A stretch of DNA of 8,353 nucleotides, taken from assembly GCA_002431805.1 (NCBI GenBank), contig DJEE01000013.1:157-8509 (forward strand), read 5' to 3'. A program made the translations under genes and the position numbers. The stretch comes from Eggerthellaceae bacterium UBA5906. Lineage in GTDB: Bacteria > Actinomycetota > Coriobacteriia > Coriobacteriales > Eggerthellaceae. Shown one piece after another: positions 1-5,942 of the stretch; position 1 is the stretch's first letter, and the number at the start of each line of letters is the position of its first letter. A model generated the notes under the pieces. That model ran no database searches. It was not told the origin of the DNA and saw nothing but the letters and a program-made list of their open reading frames with translations.

Positions 1-243
1 GTGGCGGGCCTGGTGGAGGTGCCATGCCAGAAGCGCAACGCCTCGGGCGCGGCAACGGCGCTGGTAAGCGCGCAGATTACGCATGCGGGCGTGGGCAACC
101 TGGTAGGCTTCGACCAAACGGTGGAAGCCATGTACAAGGTAGGCCGCAGCCTTCCCTTCGAGCTGCGCGAAAGCGCCTTAGGCGGCCTTGCCGCAACCCC
201 CGATGCCTGCGCCTGGTGTGAAAGCCACATGTGCGGGAAGTAA
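1..243 (+). CDS. sdaA: L-serine dehydratase, iron-sulfur type, C-terminal part (5' end outside window)
   Basis: This is the last 80 residues of an iron-sulfur-dependent L-serine ammonia-lyase (serine to pyruvate plus ammonia, cytoplasm), read in frame from base 1 to a TAA at 241-243. The opening GTG is an internal valine codon: the family has a stretch like GLVEVPCQKRN well inside the protein, and the window starts there. Cys9 in VPCQKRN matches the family cysteine that ligates the [4Fe-4S] cluster. The LPFELRESALGGLAATP motif (about residues 51-67) is the conserved C-terminal end of the alpha domain. The tail carries three more cysteines (70, 73, 78) and ends in CGK. Whether this is a fused single-chain enzyme or a separate alpha subunit (SdaAA) cannot be told, because the upstream part is missing. 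It is followed 3 nt after the stop by a strong terminator and converges with the helicase gene. The family call is confident; the symbol is less so. Confidence 0.9.
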   Translation: MAGLVEVPCQKRNASGAATALVSAQITHAGVGNLVGFDQTVEAMYKVGRSLPFELRESALGGLAATPDACAWCESHMCGK

Positions 244-246
244 GCA

Positions 247-284
247 GCGCCCTTCGAACCCTTGTTGGTTCGAAGGGCGCTTTT
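247..284 (+). terminator. Intrinsic terminator of the L-serine dehydratase gene
   Basis: A perfect 12-bp inverted repeat, GCGCCCTTCGAA (247-258) with TTCGAAGGGCGC (269-280), gains two further C-G pairs inward, giving a 14-bp stem and a 6-nt loop. It is followed at once by TTTT (281-284). The stem begins 3 nt after the TAA of the dehydratase. On the minus strand the hairpin is not followed by a T run, so it should act mainly on plus-strand transcription. Confidence 0.9.
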
Positions 285-335
285 CAGTTACATACAAGGT
301 AATAGTCCGGAGCTTTAGCGAAGCTTATGGCACCT

Positions 336-2726
336 TTACTGGTTGATTTTCACGATGGGGGCGTAGTCTTTCAGGAGCTTTTTCGTTTGGCCGGACTTGG
401 CGAAGCGGACGTGGAGAGTATCGCCGTCCACCTTCACCACTTTGCCGCGGCCGAAGGTTTTATGGTCCACCATGTCGCCGGCAGCGAAGGTCATCTTGGC
501 TGCTGCCTTCTTTTCCGCACCCGGGCGCACGTAGGTACCCGACACCGCGCGGCTGGCACCTACGCGTCCCGTGCGCGCTTCGCGGCGTTCACGGTCGGAA
601 CGCCCACCGGGCATGCTGGCGCTTGAACGACCGAACACGCGGCCACCGCCGGCCTCCACGCCGCTGCCCGAGATGCCCTTGCGGCTGCCGCGCTTCTCCC
701 AGCCGGTGCCCGAGAAGCCCTGGCTGCCCACGCCCATGGTTTGGCGCAGCTCGGATGGGATCTCGTGGATGAAACGCGACACGGGGTTGGACTGCGTTTG
801 ACCGAAAATCTGGCGCGTGTAGGCACACGTGAGGTACAGCACCTTGCGGGCGCGCGTGATGGCCACGTAAGCCAGGCGGCGCTCCTCCTCGATGCCGGCG
901 GCGTCGCCGACGCTGTTCATGTGCGGGAACAGCGTTTCCTCCATGCCCGCCACGAACACGCAATCGAACTCCAGGCCCTTAGAGGCGTGCACCGTCATCA
1001 TGGTGACGGCCTGGCCGTCGTCGTCCATGGTGTCCAGGTCGGTACGCAGGCGCACCCACTCCAGGAAGTCGGCCAGCGAATCGCCGCGCAGCACGCGCAC
1101 GGGTTCGGCCTCGGCCTCGCCTTGCCCGCCTGCCACGGGGGCCGCATAGTCGGCGTCTTCCTCATCGTGCGTGTCCACAAACTCGTCTACTACCGACAAA
1201 AACTCTTGGATGTTTTCCACGCGCCCGCGCGCCTCATCGGTATTTTCAGCTTGCAACGCGCTGATCAGGCCCGACTTGTCGATAACGGTCTCGATGCACT
1301 TGCGCAGATCGCCCGAGTACGACTGCGCGTCCTTCACGATTTGCACGAACTCGCCCACGCTGCGGCGCGTGGCGGCGCGCACCTCGGGGTCGGCCACCAC
1401 CAACTCGGCGCCCTCCATGAACGTCATGTCCATCTCGCGCGCGAACTGCTCGATGCGCTCCACCGTGGACTTGCCGATGCCGCGGCGCGGCGTGTTGATG
1501 ACGCGCTTGGCCGCGATGTCGTCGGCAGGGTTGATGACCAGCGTGAGGTAAGCCATGACGTCGCGGATTTCCGCGCGGTCGAAAAAGCGCGTGCCACCCA
1601 CGATGCGATACGGCACGCCGGCGCGCAGCAGCATATCTTCAAGCATGCGCGACTGGGCGTTGGTGCGGTAAAACACCGCCACCTGGTTGTAGCTCAAGCC
1701 CTTCTGACGCTGCTTCTCTATCTCGCCGGCAATCCAGCGGCCCTCGTCACGCTCGTCGGAGGCCATGTACACGTGAATTTTCTCGCCGTCTTCCTGGTCG
1801 GTGAACAGCTTTTTCACCTTGCGGTGCTGGTTGTTGGCGATAACGGCGTTAGCCGCGGCCAGCACGTTGCCCACGCTGCGGTAATTCTGCTCCAGCTTCA
1901 CCGTGGTGCACGCCGGGTAGTCCTTCTCGAACTCCAGGATGTTGCGGATGTCAGCGCCGCGCCAGCTGTAAATGGACTGGTCGTCGTCGCCCACCACCAT
2001 GATGTTGCCGTGCTGCGCGGCAAGCAGGCGCGTAATCTCGTACTGCGCGTGGTTGGTGTCCTGATACTCGTCCACCATGATGTAGCGGAAACGCAACTGG
2101 TAGGCCTCCAGCACATCGGGGTGGTTTTTCAACAGCAGGTACGCATACAAAAGCAGGTCGTCGAAATCAAACGCGTTGGCCTGCTTGAGGCGTTCCTGCA
2201 AGCGCTCGTACACGCGCGCGGCCACCTTGCCCACCGGGTCGTTTGCCTCCTTGGCGAACACGGCGGGCGCTTTCAGCTCGTTTTTCGCCGTGGAAATGCG
2301 GTTCATCAGGGCATTTACCGGGAAACGCTTCGGGTCGATGTCCAGCTCGGCCATGATTTCCTTGTACAGGCGCTTTTGGTCGTCGGTGTCGTAGATGGTG
2401 AAGCTTTTGGAGAAGCCCAGGCGCTCGGCGTCGGCGCGCAGGATGCGCACGCACATGCTGTGAAACGTTGACACCCACATGCCGCGGCTGCGCGGACCCA
2501 CCAAGCCTTGCAAGCGTTCGCGCATTTCGGCAGCGGCCTTGTTCGTGAACGTGATGGCCAAGATTTCCCACGGCGCCACGTTCAAGTCTTCCAGGATGTG
2601 CGCGATGCGGTAGGTAAGCACGCGCGTTTTGCCTGATCCAGCGCCCGCCAATACCAAAAGCGGGCCTTCGGTGCATTCAACGGCGGCGCGCTGCGGGCCG
2701 TTGAGCGTGGTGATGTCGACGGGCAT
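336..2726 (-). CDS. pcrA: ATP-dependent DNA helicase, UvrD/PcrA family (SF1A)
   Basis: A 3'-5' superfamily 1A helicase of 796 residues, expected to unwind DNA in excision repair and to displace proteins from DNA. All family motifs are present in order: Q motif LNGPQRAAVE (8-17), Walker A AGAGSGKT (27-34), motif Ia TFTNKAAAEMRERL (59-72), motif II DEYQDT (219-224), motif III GDDDQSIYSWRGAD (246-259), motif IV QNYRS (280-284), motif V TVHASKGLEF (578-587) and motif VI RRLAYVAITRAR (616-627). A low-complexity Gly/Ser/Arg linker (about 665-745) leads to a C-terminal module, FAAGDMVDHKTFGRGKVV (747-764), of the type PcrA uses to bind RNA polymerase. The start at 2726 is chosen because MPVDITTLNG is the usual N-terminus and a GAAGGA ribosome site lies at 2734-2739, 7 nt upstream. 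An in-frame extension to 2939 lacks homology-like sequence and is rejected. The linker and C-terminal module favour PcrA over UvrD. It converges with the serine dehydratase gene and diverges from the ferredoxin gene. Confidence 0.95.
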   Translation of the reverse strand: MPVDITTLNGPQRAAVECTEGPLLVLAGAGSGKTRVLTYRIAHILEDLNVAPWEILAITFTNKAAAEMRERLQGLVGPRSRGMWVSTFHSMCVRILRADAERLGFSKSFTIYDTDDQKRLYKEIMAELDIDPKRFPVNALMNRISTAKNELKAPAVFAKEANDPVGKVAARVYERLQERLKQANAFDFDDLLLYAYLLLKNHPDVLEAYQLRFRYIMVDEYQDTNHAQYEITRLLAAQHGNIMVVGDDDQSIYSWRGADIRNILEFEKDYPACTTVKLEQNYRSVGNVLAAANAVIANNQHRKVKKLFTDQEDGEKIHVYMASDERDEGRWIAGEIEKQRQKGLSYNQVAVFYRTNAQSRMLEDMLLRAGVPYRIVGGTRFFDRAEIRDVMAYLTLVINPADDIAAKRVINTPRRGIGKSTVERIEQFAREMDMTFMEGAELVVADPEVRAATRRSVGEFVQIVKDAQSYSGDLRKCIETVIDKSGLISALQAENTDEARGRVENIQEFLSVVDEFVDTHDEEDADYAAPVAGGQGEAEAEPVRVLRGDSLADFLEWVRLRTDLDTMDDDGQAVTMMTVHASKGLEFDCVFVAGMEETLFPHMNSVGDAAGIEEERRLAYVAITRARKVLYLTCAYTRQIFGQTQSNPVSRFIHEIPSELRQTMGVGSQGFSGTGWEKRGSRKGISGSGVEAGGGRVFGRSSASMPGGRSDRERREARTGRVGASRAVSGTYVRPGAEKKAAAKMTFAAGDMVDHKTFGRGKVVKVDGDTLHVRFAKSGQTKKLLKDYAPIVKINQ

Positions 2727-2856
2727 GTGTGGTTCCTTCGCGATATATCCGCCCGACAGGTGCGCGGTTTGCTTGCAAGAGGCAGCTGCGCGCTGGTGCG
2801 GCCAGGCGGCGATTTTAGGTGATGATGCGTTGTGCGCCCAGGAAGGGCAACGCAAG

Positions 2857-2885
2857 ATTGTACCGCTTTCGCGGCAGGGGTTCAC
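2857..2885 (-). promoter_or_regulatory. Candidate sigma-70 promoter for the helicase gene
   Basis: Read on the minus strand, a -35-like GTGAAC (2880-2885; 3 of 6 matches to TTGACA) is followed after 17 nt by a -10-like TACAAT (2857-2862; 5 of 6 matches to TATAAT). Transcription would start near 2850, leaving a leader of about 120 nt before the ATG at 2726. The -10 is convincing and the -35 weak. No LexA-like operator is evident. Confidence 0.4.
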
Positions 2886-2935
2886 GCAGCACGCGGCGCG
2901 TGCACAGCATGGCCAGATAGTGTTCGATTTTACGG

Positions 2936-2978
2936 GCAAATGAGAAAAATCACCTCTGATGTGTTTTTTCTCATTTGC
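2936..2978. repeat. AT-rich inverted repeat upstream of the ferredoxin gene
   Basis: GCAAATGAGAAAAA (2936-2949) is exactly complementary, in inverted orientation, to TTTTTCTCATTTGC (2965-2978). One T-T mismatch inward, CAC (2951-2953) also pairs with GTG (2961-2963), leaving a 7-nt loop. The element therefore forms a 17-bp hairpin with a single mismatch. It lies 53 nt before the ferredoxin ATG and beyond the likely helicase promoter, so it more probably concerns the ferredoxin gene. An operator for a dimeric regulator, a leader hairpin or a bidirectional terminator-like element are all possible; no upstream plus-strand gene needs a terminator here. Confidence 0.85.
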
Positions 2979-3031
2979 GATACCATAGCGGGGGAAATTG
3001 CTTCACGCGCGATGAGACGAAGGAGGTGGGC

Positions 3032-3292
3032 ATGGGCACGTGGAAAAAGGCTAGCAGCACCGACGGCCTAATGGGTCGCGTTGCCCTTGACCGCGTGCTG
3101 GCCTGCGGAAACTTCGCCGTAAGCGACGCCTGCGTTGGGTGCGGCCGTTGCGAGCGTGCCTGCCCGGCCAACGCCATCGTGCTTGCGGATGGCCGCCCTA
3201 CCTGGCCAAACACAACATGCTTGATGTGCTTAGGCTGTATGCGCGCCTGCCCCGCGCGAGCCATCTCCTACGGCAAGCGCACCAACGGCTAG
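3032..3292 (+). CDS. Small 2[4Fe-4S] ferredoxin-like protein
   Basis: An 86-residue electron-transfer protein with two complete cluster motifs: CVGCGRCERACP (Cys34, 37, 40, 44) and CLMCLGCMRACP (Cys63, 66, 69, 73). Each has the C-x2-C-x2-C-x3-CP spacing of bacterial-type 2[4Fe-4S] ferredoxins. There is no signal peptide or membrane segment, so it should be cytoplasmic. The ATG at 3032 is set by a near-perfect AAGGAGG at 3020-3026 with a 5-nt spacer; an upstream in-frame TTG at 2975 is embedded in the inverted repeat and is less likely. The first 30 residues (GTWKKASSTDGLMGRV...) have no cysteine pair before Cys34 except Cys25 and resemble no known domain to me. The stretch from FAVSDACVGC to AISYGKRT recalls the C-terminal ferredoxin domain of EFR1-family flavodoxin-ferredoxin fusions, but no flavodoxin part is present. 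It stands alone, with no redox-enzyme gene beside it, so the partner is unknown. Confidence 0.85.
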   Translation: MGTWKKASSTDGLMGRVALDRVLACGNFAVSDACVGCGRCERACPANAIVLADGRPTWPNTTCLMCLGCMRACPARAISYGKRTNG

Positions 3293-3560
3293 GGAATCAA
3301 AGCACCGTGAAGACGTCGGCTCGCTGCGAGCAAGCCCGCACGGCAAAAGTTAGTGAGTCAAAACGATGCGAAGGCATTGACTCACCGAACGACCCAGGAT
3401 GCCACCAAAGTCAGCGAGGAACCCTGCAGCGCGTCGTATTCAGATAAAACGAACAGGCATGCATTGGCCTTTGGGCCATGCTCGTGAAGCTGAAGTCGAG
3501 GAAAGCGTGCCACAGAGCCCCACGGCGTCGAGTCAATTCGCCGGCCGGCAGGCCAACGAA
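3293..3560. other. Gene-free stretch between the ferredoxin gene and the aromatic operon terminator
   Basis: No coding region is convincing here. Reading frames on both strands are short, lack ribosome sites and have unrecognisable products. Visible structure includes a small hairpin GCTCG-CTG-CGAGC (3319-3331), the GTGAGTCA/TGACTCAC inverted repeat (3353-3385), three copies of GAGTCAA, and a bulged hairpin with arms 3461-3469 and 3474-3481. None is followed by a T run, so I cannot name a terminator for the ferredoxin transcript. The block could be a decayed gene or an intergenic repeat element. Confidence 0.6.
3353..3385. repeat. Inverted repeat GTGAGTCA / TGACTCAC downstream of the ferredoxin gene
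   Basis: GTGAGTCA (3353-3360) and TGACTCAC (3378-3385) are exact inverted copies 17 nt apart. Inside, ATGC (3366-3369) and GCAT (3374-3377) can form a second short stem around GAAG. The element starts 60 nt after the ferredoxin stop. No T run follows on either strand, so it is not a typical intrinsic terminator. A regulator site or a hairpin stabilising the 3' end of the message are alternatives. Confidence 0.7.
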
Positions 3561-3598
3561 ACCAAAAAGAAGGCGAACCGGTTTCCCGATTCGCCTTC
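3561..3598 (-). terminator. Intrinsic terminator of the chorismate mutase-DAHP synthase unit
   Basis: GAAGGCGAA (3569-3577) pairs exactly with TTCGCCTTC (3590-3598). After one mismatch three further pairs, CGG with CCG, close a 4-nt loop. On the minus strand the hairpin is followed directly by TTTTT (complement of 3564-3568). It begins 24 nt past the TAG of the DAHP synthase gene, in the right position and orientation to end that transcript. Confidence 0.88.
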
Positions 3599-3622
3599 CC
3601 TATTGCAGCGTCAAGCCGATTG

Positions 3623-4426
3623 CTAGACGATTTTCTTGCCGAACACAGCGGCAATTTCACGCAGCTCTTCCACCAGCACGCGGAACTGCGCGGGGGTCAG
3701 CTGCTGAGGGCCGTCGGACAGAGCCGCCGGCGGGTTGGGATGCACCTCGATCATGATGGAGTCGGCGCCCACGGCAACCGCAGCGCGCGCCAGGCTGGGA
3801 ACCAGGTCGCGCACGCCGGCCGGGTGCGACACGTCCACGCAGATGGGCAGCAGACTTTGCTTGTGGATAACCGGCACCGCCGAAATGTCCAGCGTGAAGC
3901 GCGTGGCCGTTTCGAACGTGCGCAGGCCGCGCTCGCACAGCACCACGTTGTCGTTGCCTTCCATGGTGATGTAGTCGGTTGCAGCCAACCACTCGGCGAT
4001 AGTGCCCGCAAAACCGCGCTTGAACAGCACCATCTTGTGCGAGTCCTTCGTAACCTTGCCGATGTTTTTCAGCAGGCTGAAGTTCTGGAAGTTGCGCGCG
4101 CCCACCTGCAGGCCGTCCACGTAGGAGTGCACCAGCTCGCAGTGCTCGGAGTCCATAACCTCCGTAAGCGTTTTCAGGCCGTACTTCTCGCCGCCGGCCT
4201 TCATGATTTTAAGCGCTTCTTCGCCGAGACCCTGGAAGCTGTGCGGGTTGGTGCGCGGCTTGTATGCGCCGCCGCGAATCCACGTAAGGCCCAGGTCATG
4301 GATGCATTCGGCCACTTCGAAGAACTGCTCTTCGCTTTCTACCGAACAAGGGCCGGCGTAGATGGTGATCTCGTCGGTGCGGGTGCCGTAATCGGGCAGC
4401 TGGGTTTCGATATGCTGTTCACTCAT
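3623..4426 (-). CDS. aroF: 3-deoxy-7-phosphoheptulonate (DAHP) synthase, type I-beta
   Basis: Joins phosphoenolpyruvate and erythrose 4-phosphate to DAHP, the entry step of the shikimate pathway. The 267-residue protein is a bare TIM-barrel catalytic domain. Metal ligands typical of the family are visible: Cys27 in AGPCSVE, His201 in DVSHPAG, Glu227 in IEVHP and Asp238 in ALSDGPQQ. Substrate-binding stretches include YKPRT (55-59), GARNFQNF (109-116) and LFKRG (134-138). It lacks both the N-terminal ferredoxin-like regulatory domain of Thermotoga-type enzymes and the fused chorismate mutase of Bacillus-type enzymes, so feedback control cannot lie in the same chain. The ATG at 4426 overlaps the stop of the chorismate mutase gene (ATGA, 4423-4426). 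A ribosome site AAGGAG at 4438-4443 has a long 11-nt spacer, so translation is probably coupled. The symbol follows common usage for I-beta enzymes; aroG or aroA are used for the same family. Confidence 0.95.
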   Translation of the reverse strand: MSEQHIETQLPDYGTRTDEITIYAGPCSVESEEQFFEVAECIHDLGLTWIRGGAYKPRTNPHSFQGLGEEALKIMKAGGEKYGLKTLTEVMDSEHCELVHSYVDGLQVGARNFQNFSLLKNIGKVTKDSHKMVLFKRGFAGTIAEWLAATDYITMEGNDNVVLCERGLRTFETATRFTLDISAVPVIHKQSLLPICVDVSHPAGVRDLVPSLARAAVAVGADSIMIEVHPNPPAALSDGPQQLTPAQFRVLVEELREIAAVFGKKIV

Positions 4427-4704
4427 GCCGACGGAGTCTCCTTCATGACCTTCAGGATAGTGCTGTAAATCTCGCGGAGGTTGTCGTTATACAGCGGCCC
4501 TTCGTTGAAGCTGTCCACCTTCTCGAAAATTTCCTCCTCGCGCTTCGGGTCGTACAGACCCATACGCGCACCGGGCTTCAGGCCGCGAATGACCAGCGAA
4601 TGACCGGCGCGCTTGTTCAGCAGCGCGACGATCTGACGGTCGATTTCGTCGATCTTGGCACGATGTTCCTGGATCTGCTCGAACGAGCTGTTCTGATCAG
4701 ACAT
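4423..4704 (-). CDS. Chorismate mutase, AroQ type (stand-alone)
   Basis: Converts chorismate to prephenate for phenylalanine and tyrosine synthesis. The 93-residue protein has the AroQ helical fold signature: HRAKIDEIDRQIVALLNKR (14-32), IRGLK (39-43) and YDPKREEEI (51-59). Arg15, Arg32, Lys43, Asp52 and Arg55 occupy the places of the catalytic and binding residues of the E. coli P-protein mutase domain. The start at 4704 is chosen because GGAAGGA (4712-4718) lies 7 nt upstream; an in-frame ATG at 4728 would put that site inside the gene. The length equals one mutase domain, with no prephenate dehydratase, dehydrogenase or ACT domain. It overlaps the DAHP synthase gene by 4 nt. In several Gram-positive bacteria these two activities form one fused, feedback-regulated protein; here they are split but adjacent, suggesting a complex in trans (inference). 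Confidence 0.93.
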   Translation of the reverse strand: MSDQNSSFEQIQEHRAKIDEIDRQIVALLNKRAGHSLVIRGLKPGARMGLYDPKREEEIFEKVDSFNEGPLYNDNLREIYSTILKVMKETPSA

Positions 4705-4748
4705 CGGCTTTTCCTTCCATACTTGCATCGGTAACGAACAACGGCCGC

Positions 4749-4775
4749 GCGCACCGCCGAGTACCAGGCGGGCGC
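4749..4775 (-). other. GC-rich hairpin in the chorismate mutase leader
   Basis: On the minus strand a five-pair and a four-pair segment, separated by one bulged base, close an 8-nt loop (4759-4766). It sits 45 nt before the chorismate mutase ATG and inside the leader predicted from the candidate promoter. No T run follows directly, so a terminator or attenuator is not shown. It could also mark the 3' end of the permease transcript. The high GC content makes such hairpins common by chance. Confidence 0.35.
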
Positions 4776-4808
4776 CGCGTGAGCGAAAGCGACCCTCGTG
4801 TGGCACCA

Positions 4809-4817
4809 ATAATAACA
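4809..4817 (-). promoter_or_regulatory. Candidate extended -10 promoter for chorismate mutase-aroF
   Basis: On the minus strand the sequence TGTTATTAT gives an extended -10 (TGn followed by TATTAT, 5 of 6 matches) in a locally AT-rich patch. No good -35 is present 16-18 nt upstream, which extended -10 promoters can tolerate. It lies in the 181-bp gap after the permease gene and would give a leader of about 95-100 nt, suggesting that the aromatic pair has its own promoter. Confidence 0.4.
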
Positions 4818-4885
4818 AATGAGGTCGGCGACTGGGGAAAACCGGGCAGAAATGTGGGTGAACTTTTGCGAGCGGCGGCGGTACC

Positions 4886-5824
4886 TTACAGCATGCTGAC
4901 GAAGGTTGCCAGCAGCGGGATGGTTGCAAGCGACAGCACCGTGGTGATGAACGTGCCCTGCGCCATGGTTTTGGCGTCGCCGTGGTATTGGTAGCACAGC
5001 ATGGTGCCGTTGGTGGCAACGGGCATGGCGGCAAGCACAACCAGCACCGACAGCAGCACATCGTGCGCGAACAGCTGCATAACGGCGAAAATAGCTAGCG
5101 GCACCACAGCCATGCGGATGACGCAGGCTGCCCACAAGCGCGGCGTGCCCAAAAGGCCGGCGGCGGGCAAGTTTGCCAGCGATGACCCCACAATAAGCAG
5201 CGTGGCCGGCGTGGTGAAGTTGCCGATAGTCGACAGCGCCTCGCCCGCCACAGGTACTGCGTGCACGCCGGCAAGCGCCAGCACCAGCGTGAGCAGCGTT
5301 GCCACGTTGCAGGGCGTTACGAAATCGCGCCAGTTCATGCGCACTTTCACGCCGTACTCGTTATCAGACGCGATAAGCCACGCGCCCAGCGTGAACACCA
5401 GCATGTTGAACGTGATGTTGTAGATAACGGCGTAAATAACGGTTTGCGCGCCGAAGATGGCCGTGAGCACCGGGTAGCCGATAAAACCGGTGTTGCCGAA
5501 AATCAGCATGAAACGGTACACGCCGCGGCAACCGTCGGGTACGCGCAGGGCAAACGCGATGGCGAACGCAAGCGGAATGAGGATGGCGAAACTGAGCACG
5601 GAAAGCGCCAAAATCTCGCCCACAAGCAGCGGGTCAGGCAACGTGTCGGCATTAAGCACCGAGGCCAAAATGAGCGCGGGCAACGTGGCCGAAAGCACCA
5701 GGTTCGAAAGCTTTTTGTCCAGCTCGGCATCCATGACGTGAACTTTCTTGCAAAGATAGCCCACGCCAATGGCGGCGAACAAAATAACCATCTGCGTGAA
5801 AATATTGCCGAGCTGTGCGAACAC
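4886..5824 (-). CDS. AEC-family (auxin efflux carrier-like) permease
   Basis: An integral membrane carrier of 312 residues, the usual length for bacterial AEC proteins, with about ten hydrophobic segments spread over the whole chain (for example 11-24, 42-56, 68-93, 103-125, 130-151, 172-190, 230-252, 257-272, 290-310). Family motifs seen are FGNTGFIGYP (109-118) in the first half, and TPATLLIVGSSLA (205-217) and MPVATNGTML (267-276) in the second, the two-fold layout typical of the family. The start is a GTG at 5824, preceded by GAAAGG (5831-5836) with a 6-nt spacer; it leaves the short N-terminal lead that family members have before the first helix. Known bacterial relatives move malonate, malate or other organic and amino acids, but the substrate cannot be read from sequence. 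It lies 181 nt upstream of chorismate mutase on the same strand; a role linked to aromatic acids is only a guess. Confidence 0.9.
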   Translation of the reverse strand: MFAQLGNIFTQMVILFAAIGVGYLCKKVHVMDAELDKKLSNLVLSATLPALILASVLNADTLPDPLLVGEILALSVLSFAILIPLAFAIAFALRVPDGCRGVYRFMLIFGNTGFIGYPVLTAIFGAQTVIYAVIYNITFNMLVFTLGAWLIASDNEYGVKVRMNWRDFVTPCNVATLLTLVLALAGVHAVPVAGEALSTIGNFTTPATLLIVGSSLANLPAAGLLGTPRLWAACVIRMAVVPLAIFAVMQLFAHDVLLSVLVVLAAMPVATNGTMLCYQYHGDAKTMAQGTFITTVLSLATIPLLATFVSML

Positions 5825-5896
5825 GAAGCGCCTTTCTGTGCGATGCGGGAATACGCGCAGGCAGGCGGTAGACGCCAAGCACATGCGCGGCGCTGT

Positions 5897-5926
5897 ACTT
5901 TACCAGCAAAAACCCGGCACGCACAA
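5897..5926 (-). promoter_or_regulatory. Candidate promoter for the AEC permease gene
   Basis: On the minus strand a -35-like TTGTGC (5921-5926) and a -10-like TAAAGT (5897-5902; 4 of 6 matches) are 18 nt apart, and TGG precedes the -10 as an extended -10 element (5903-5905). The predicted leader is about 65 nt. No experimental support; the combination of elements is plausible. Confidence 0.4.
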
Positions 5927-5942
5927 GAAAATCGGCACCTGG

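Larger units (their letters stand above)
2727..3031. other. Divergent intergenic region between helicase and ferredoxin genes
   Basis: About 305 bp without a credible gene. It holds the helicase ribosome site (2734-2739), a candidate helicase promoter (2857-2885), a long AT-rich inverted repeat (2936-2978) and the ferredoxin ribosome site (3020-3026). A -10-like TACCAT (2981-2986) sits just after the repeat on the ferredoxin side, but no good -35 accompanies it. The stretch is clearly more AT-rich around 2936-2990 than its surroundings. Confidence 0.7.

Noticed and set aside
741..2471. Open frame of 576 codons on the plus strand, antisense to the helicase gene
   Set aside because: It mirrors the helicase coding sequence. 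Its His/Val/Ala/Leu-rich product shows no domain, there is no ribosome site, and such long antisense frames are common opposite genes in GC-rich DNA. The helicase frame has every family motif.
2727..2939. 71-residue N-terminal extension of the helicase
   Set aside because: The extension is Cys/Ala-rich with no family similarity, and the internal ATG at 2726 has both a good ribosome site and the standard N-terminus.
2975..3031. Upstream TTG start for the ferredoxin
   Set aside because: The TTG lies inside the inverted repeat and has no ribosome site, while the ATG at 3032 has a near-consensus one.
3382..3660. 92-codon minus-strand frame in the gene-free stretch, running past the DAHP synthase stop
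   Set aside because: It spans the intrinsic terminator of the aromatic unit and overlaps the end of the DAHP synthase gene in another frame. It has no ribosome site and no recognisable product. A decayed gene or dispersed element cannot be excluded.
4705..5061. N-terminal extension of the chorismate mutase frame
   Set aside because: It reads through the intergenic gap and into the permease gene in the wrong frame, and its Cys/Pro/Arg-rich product is unlike any mutase.
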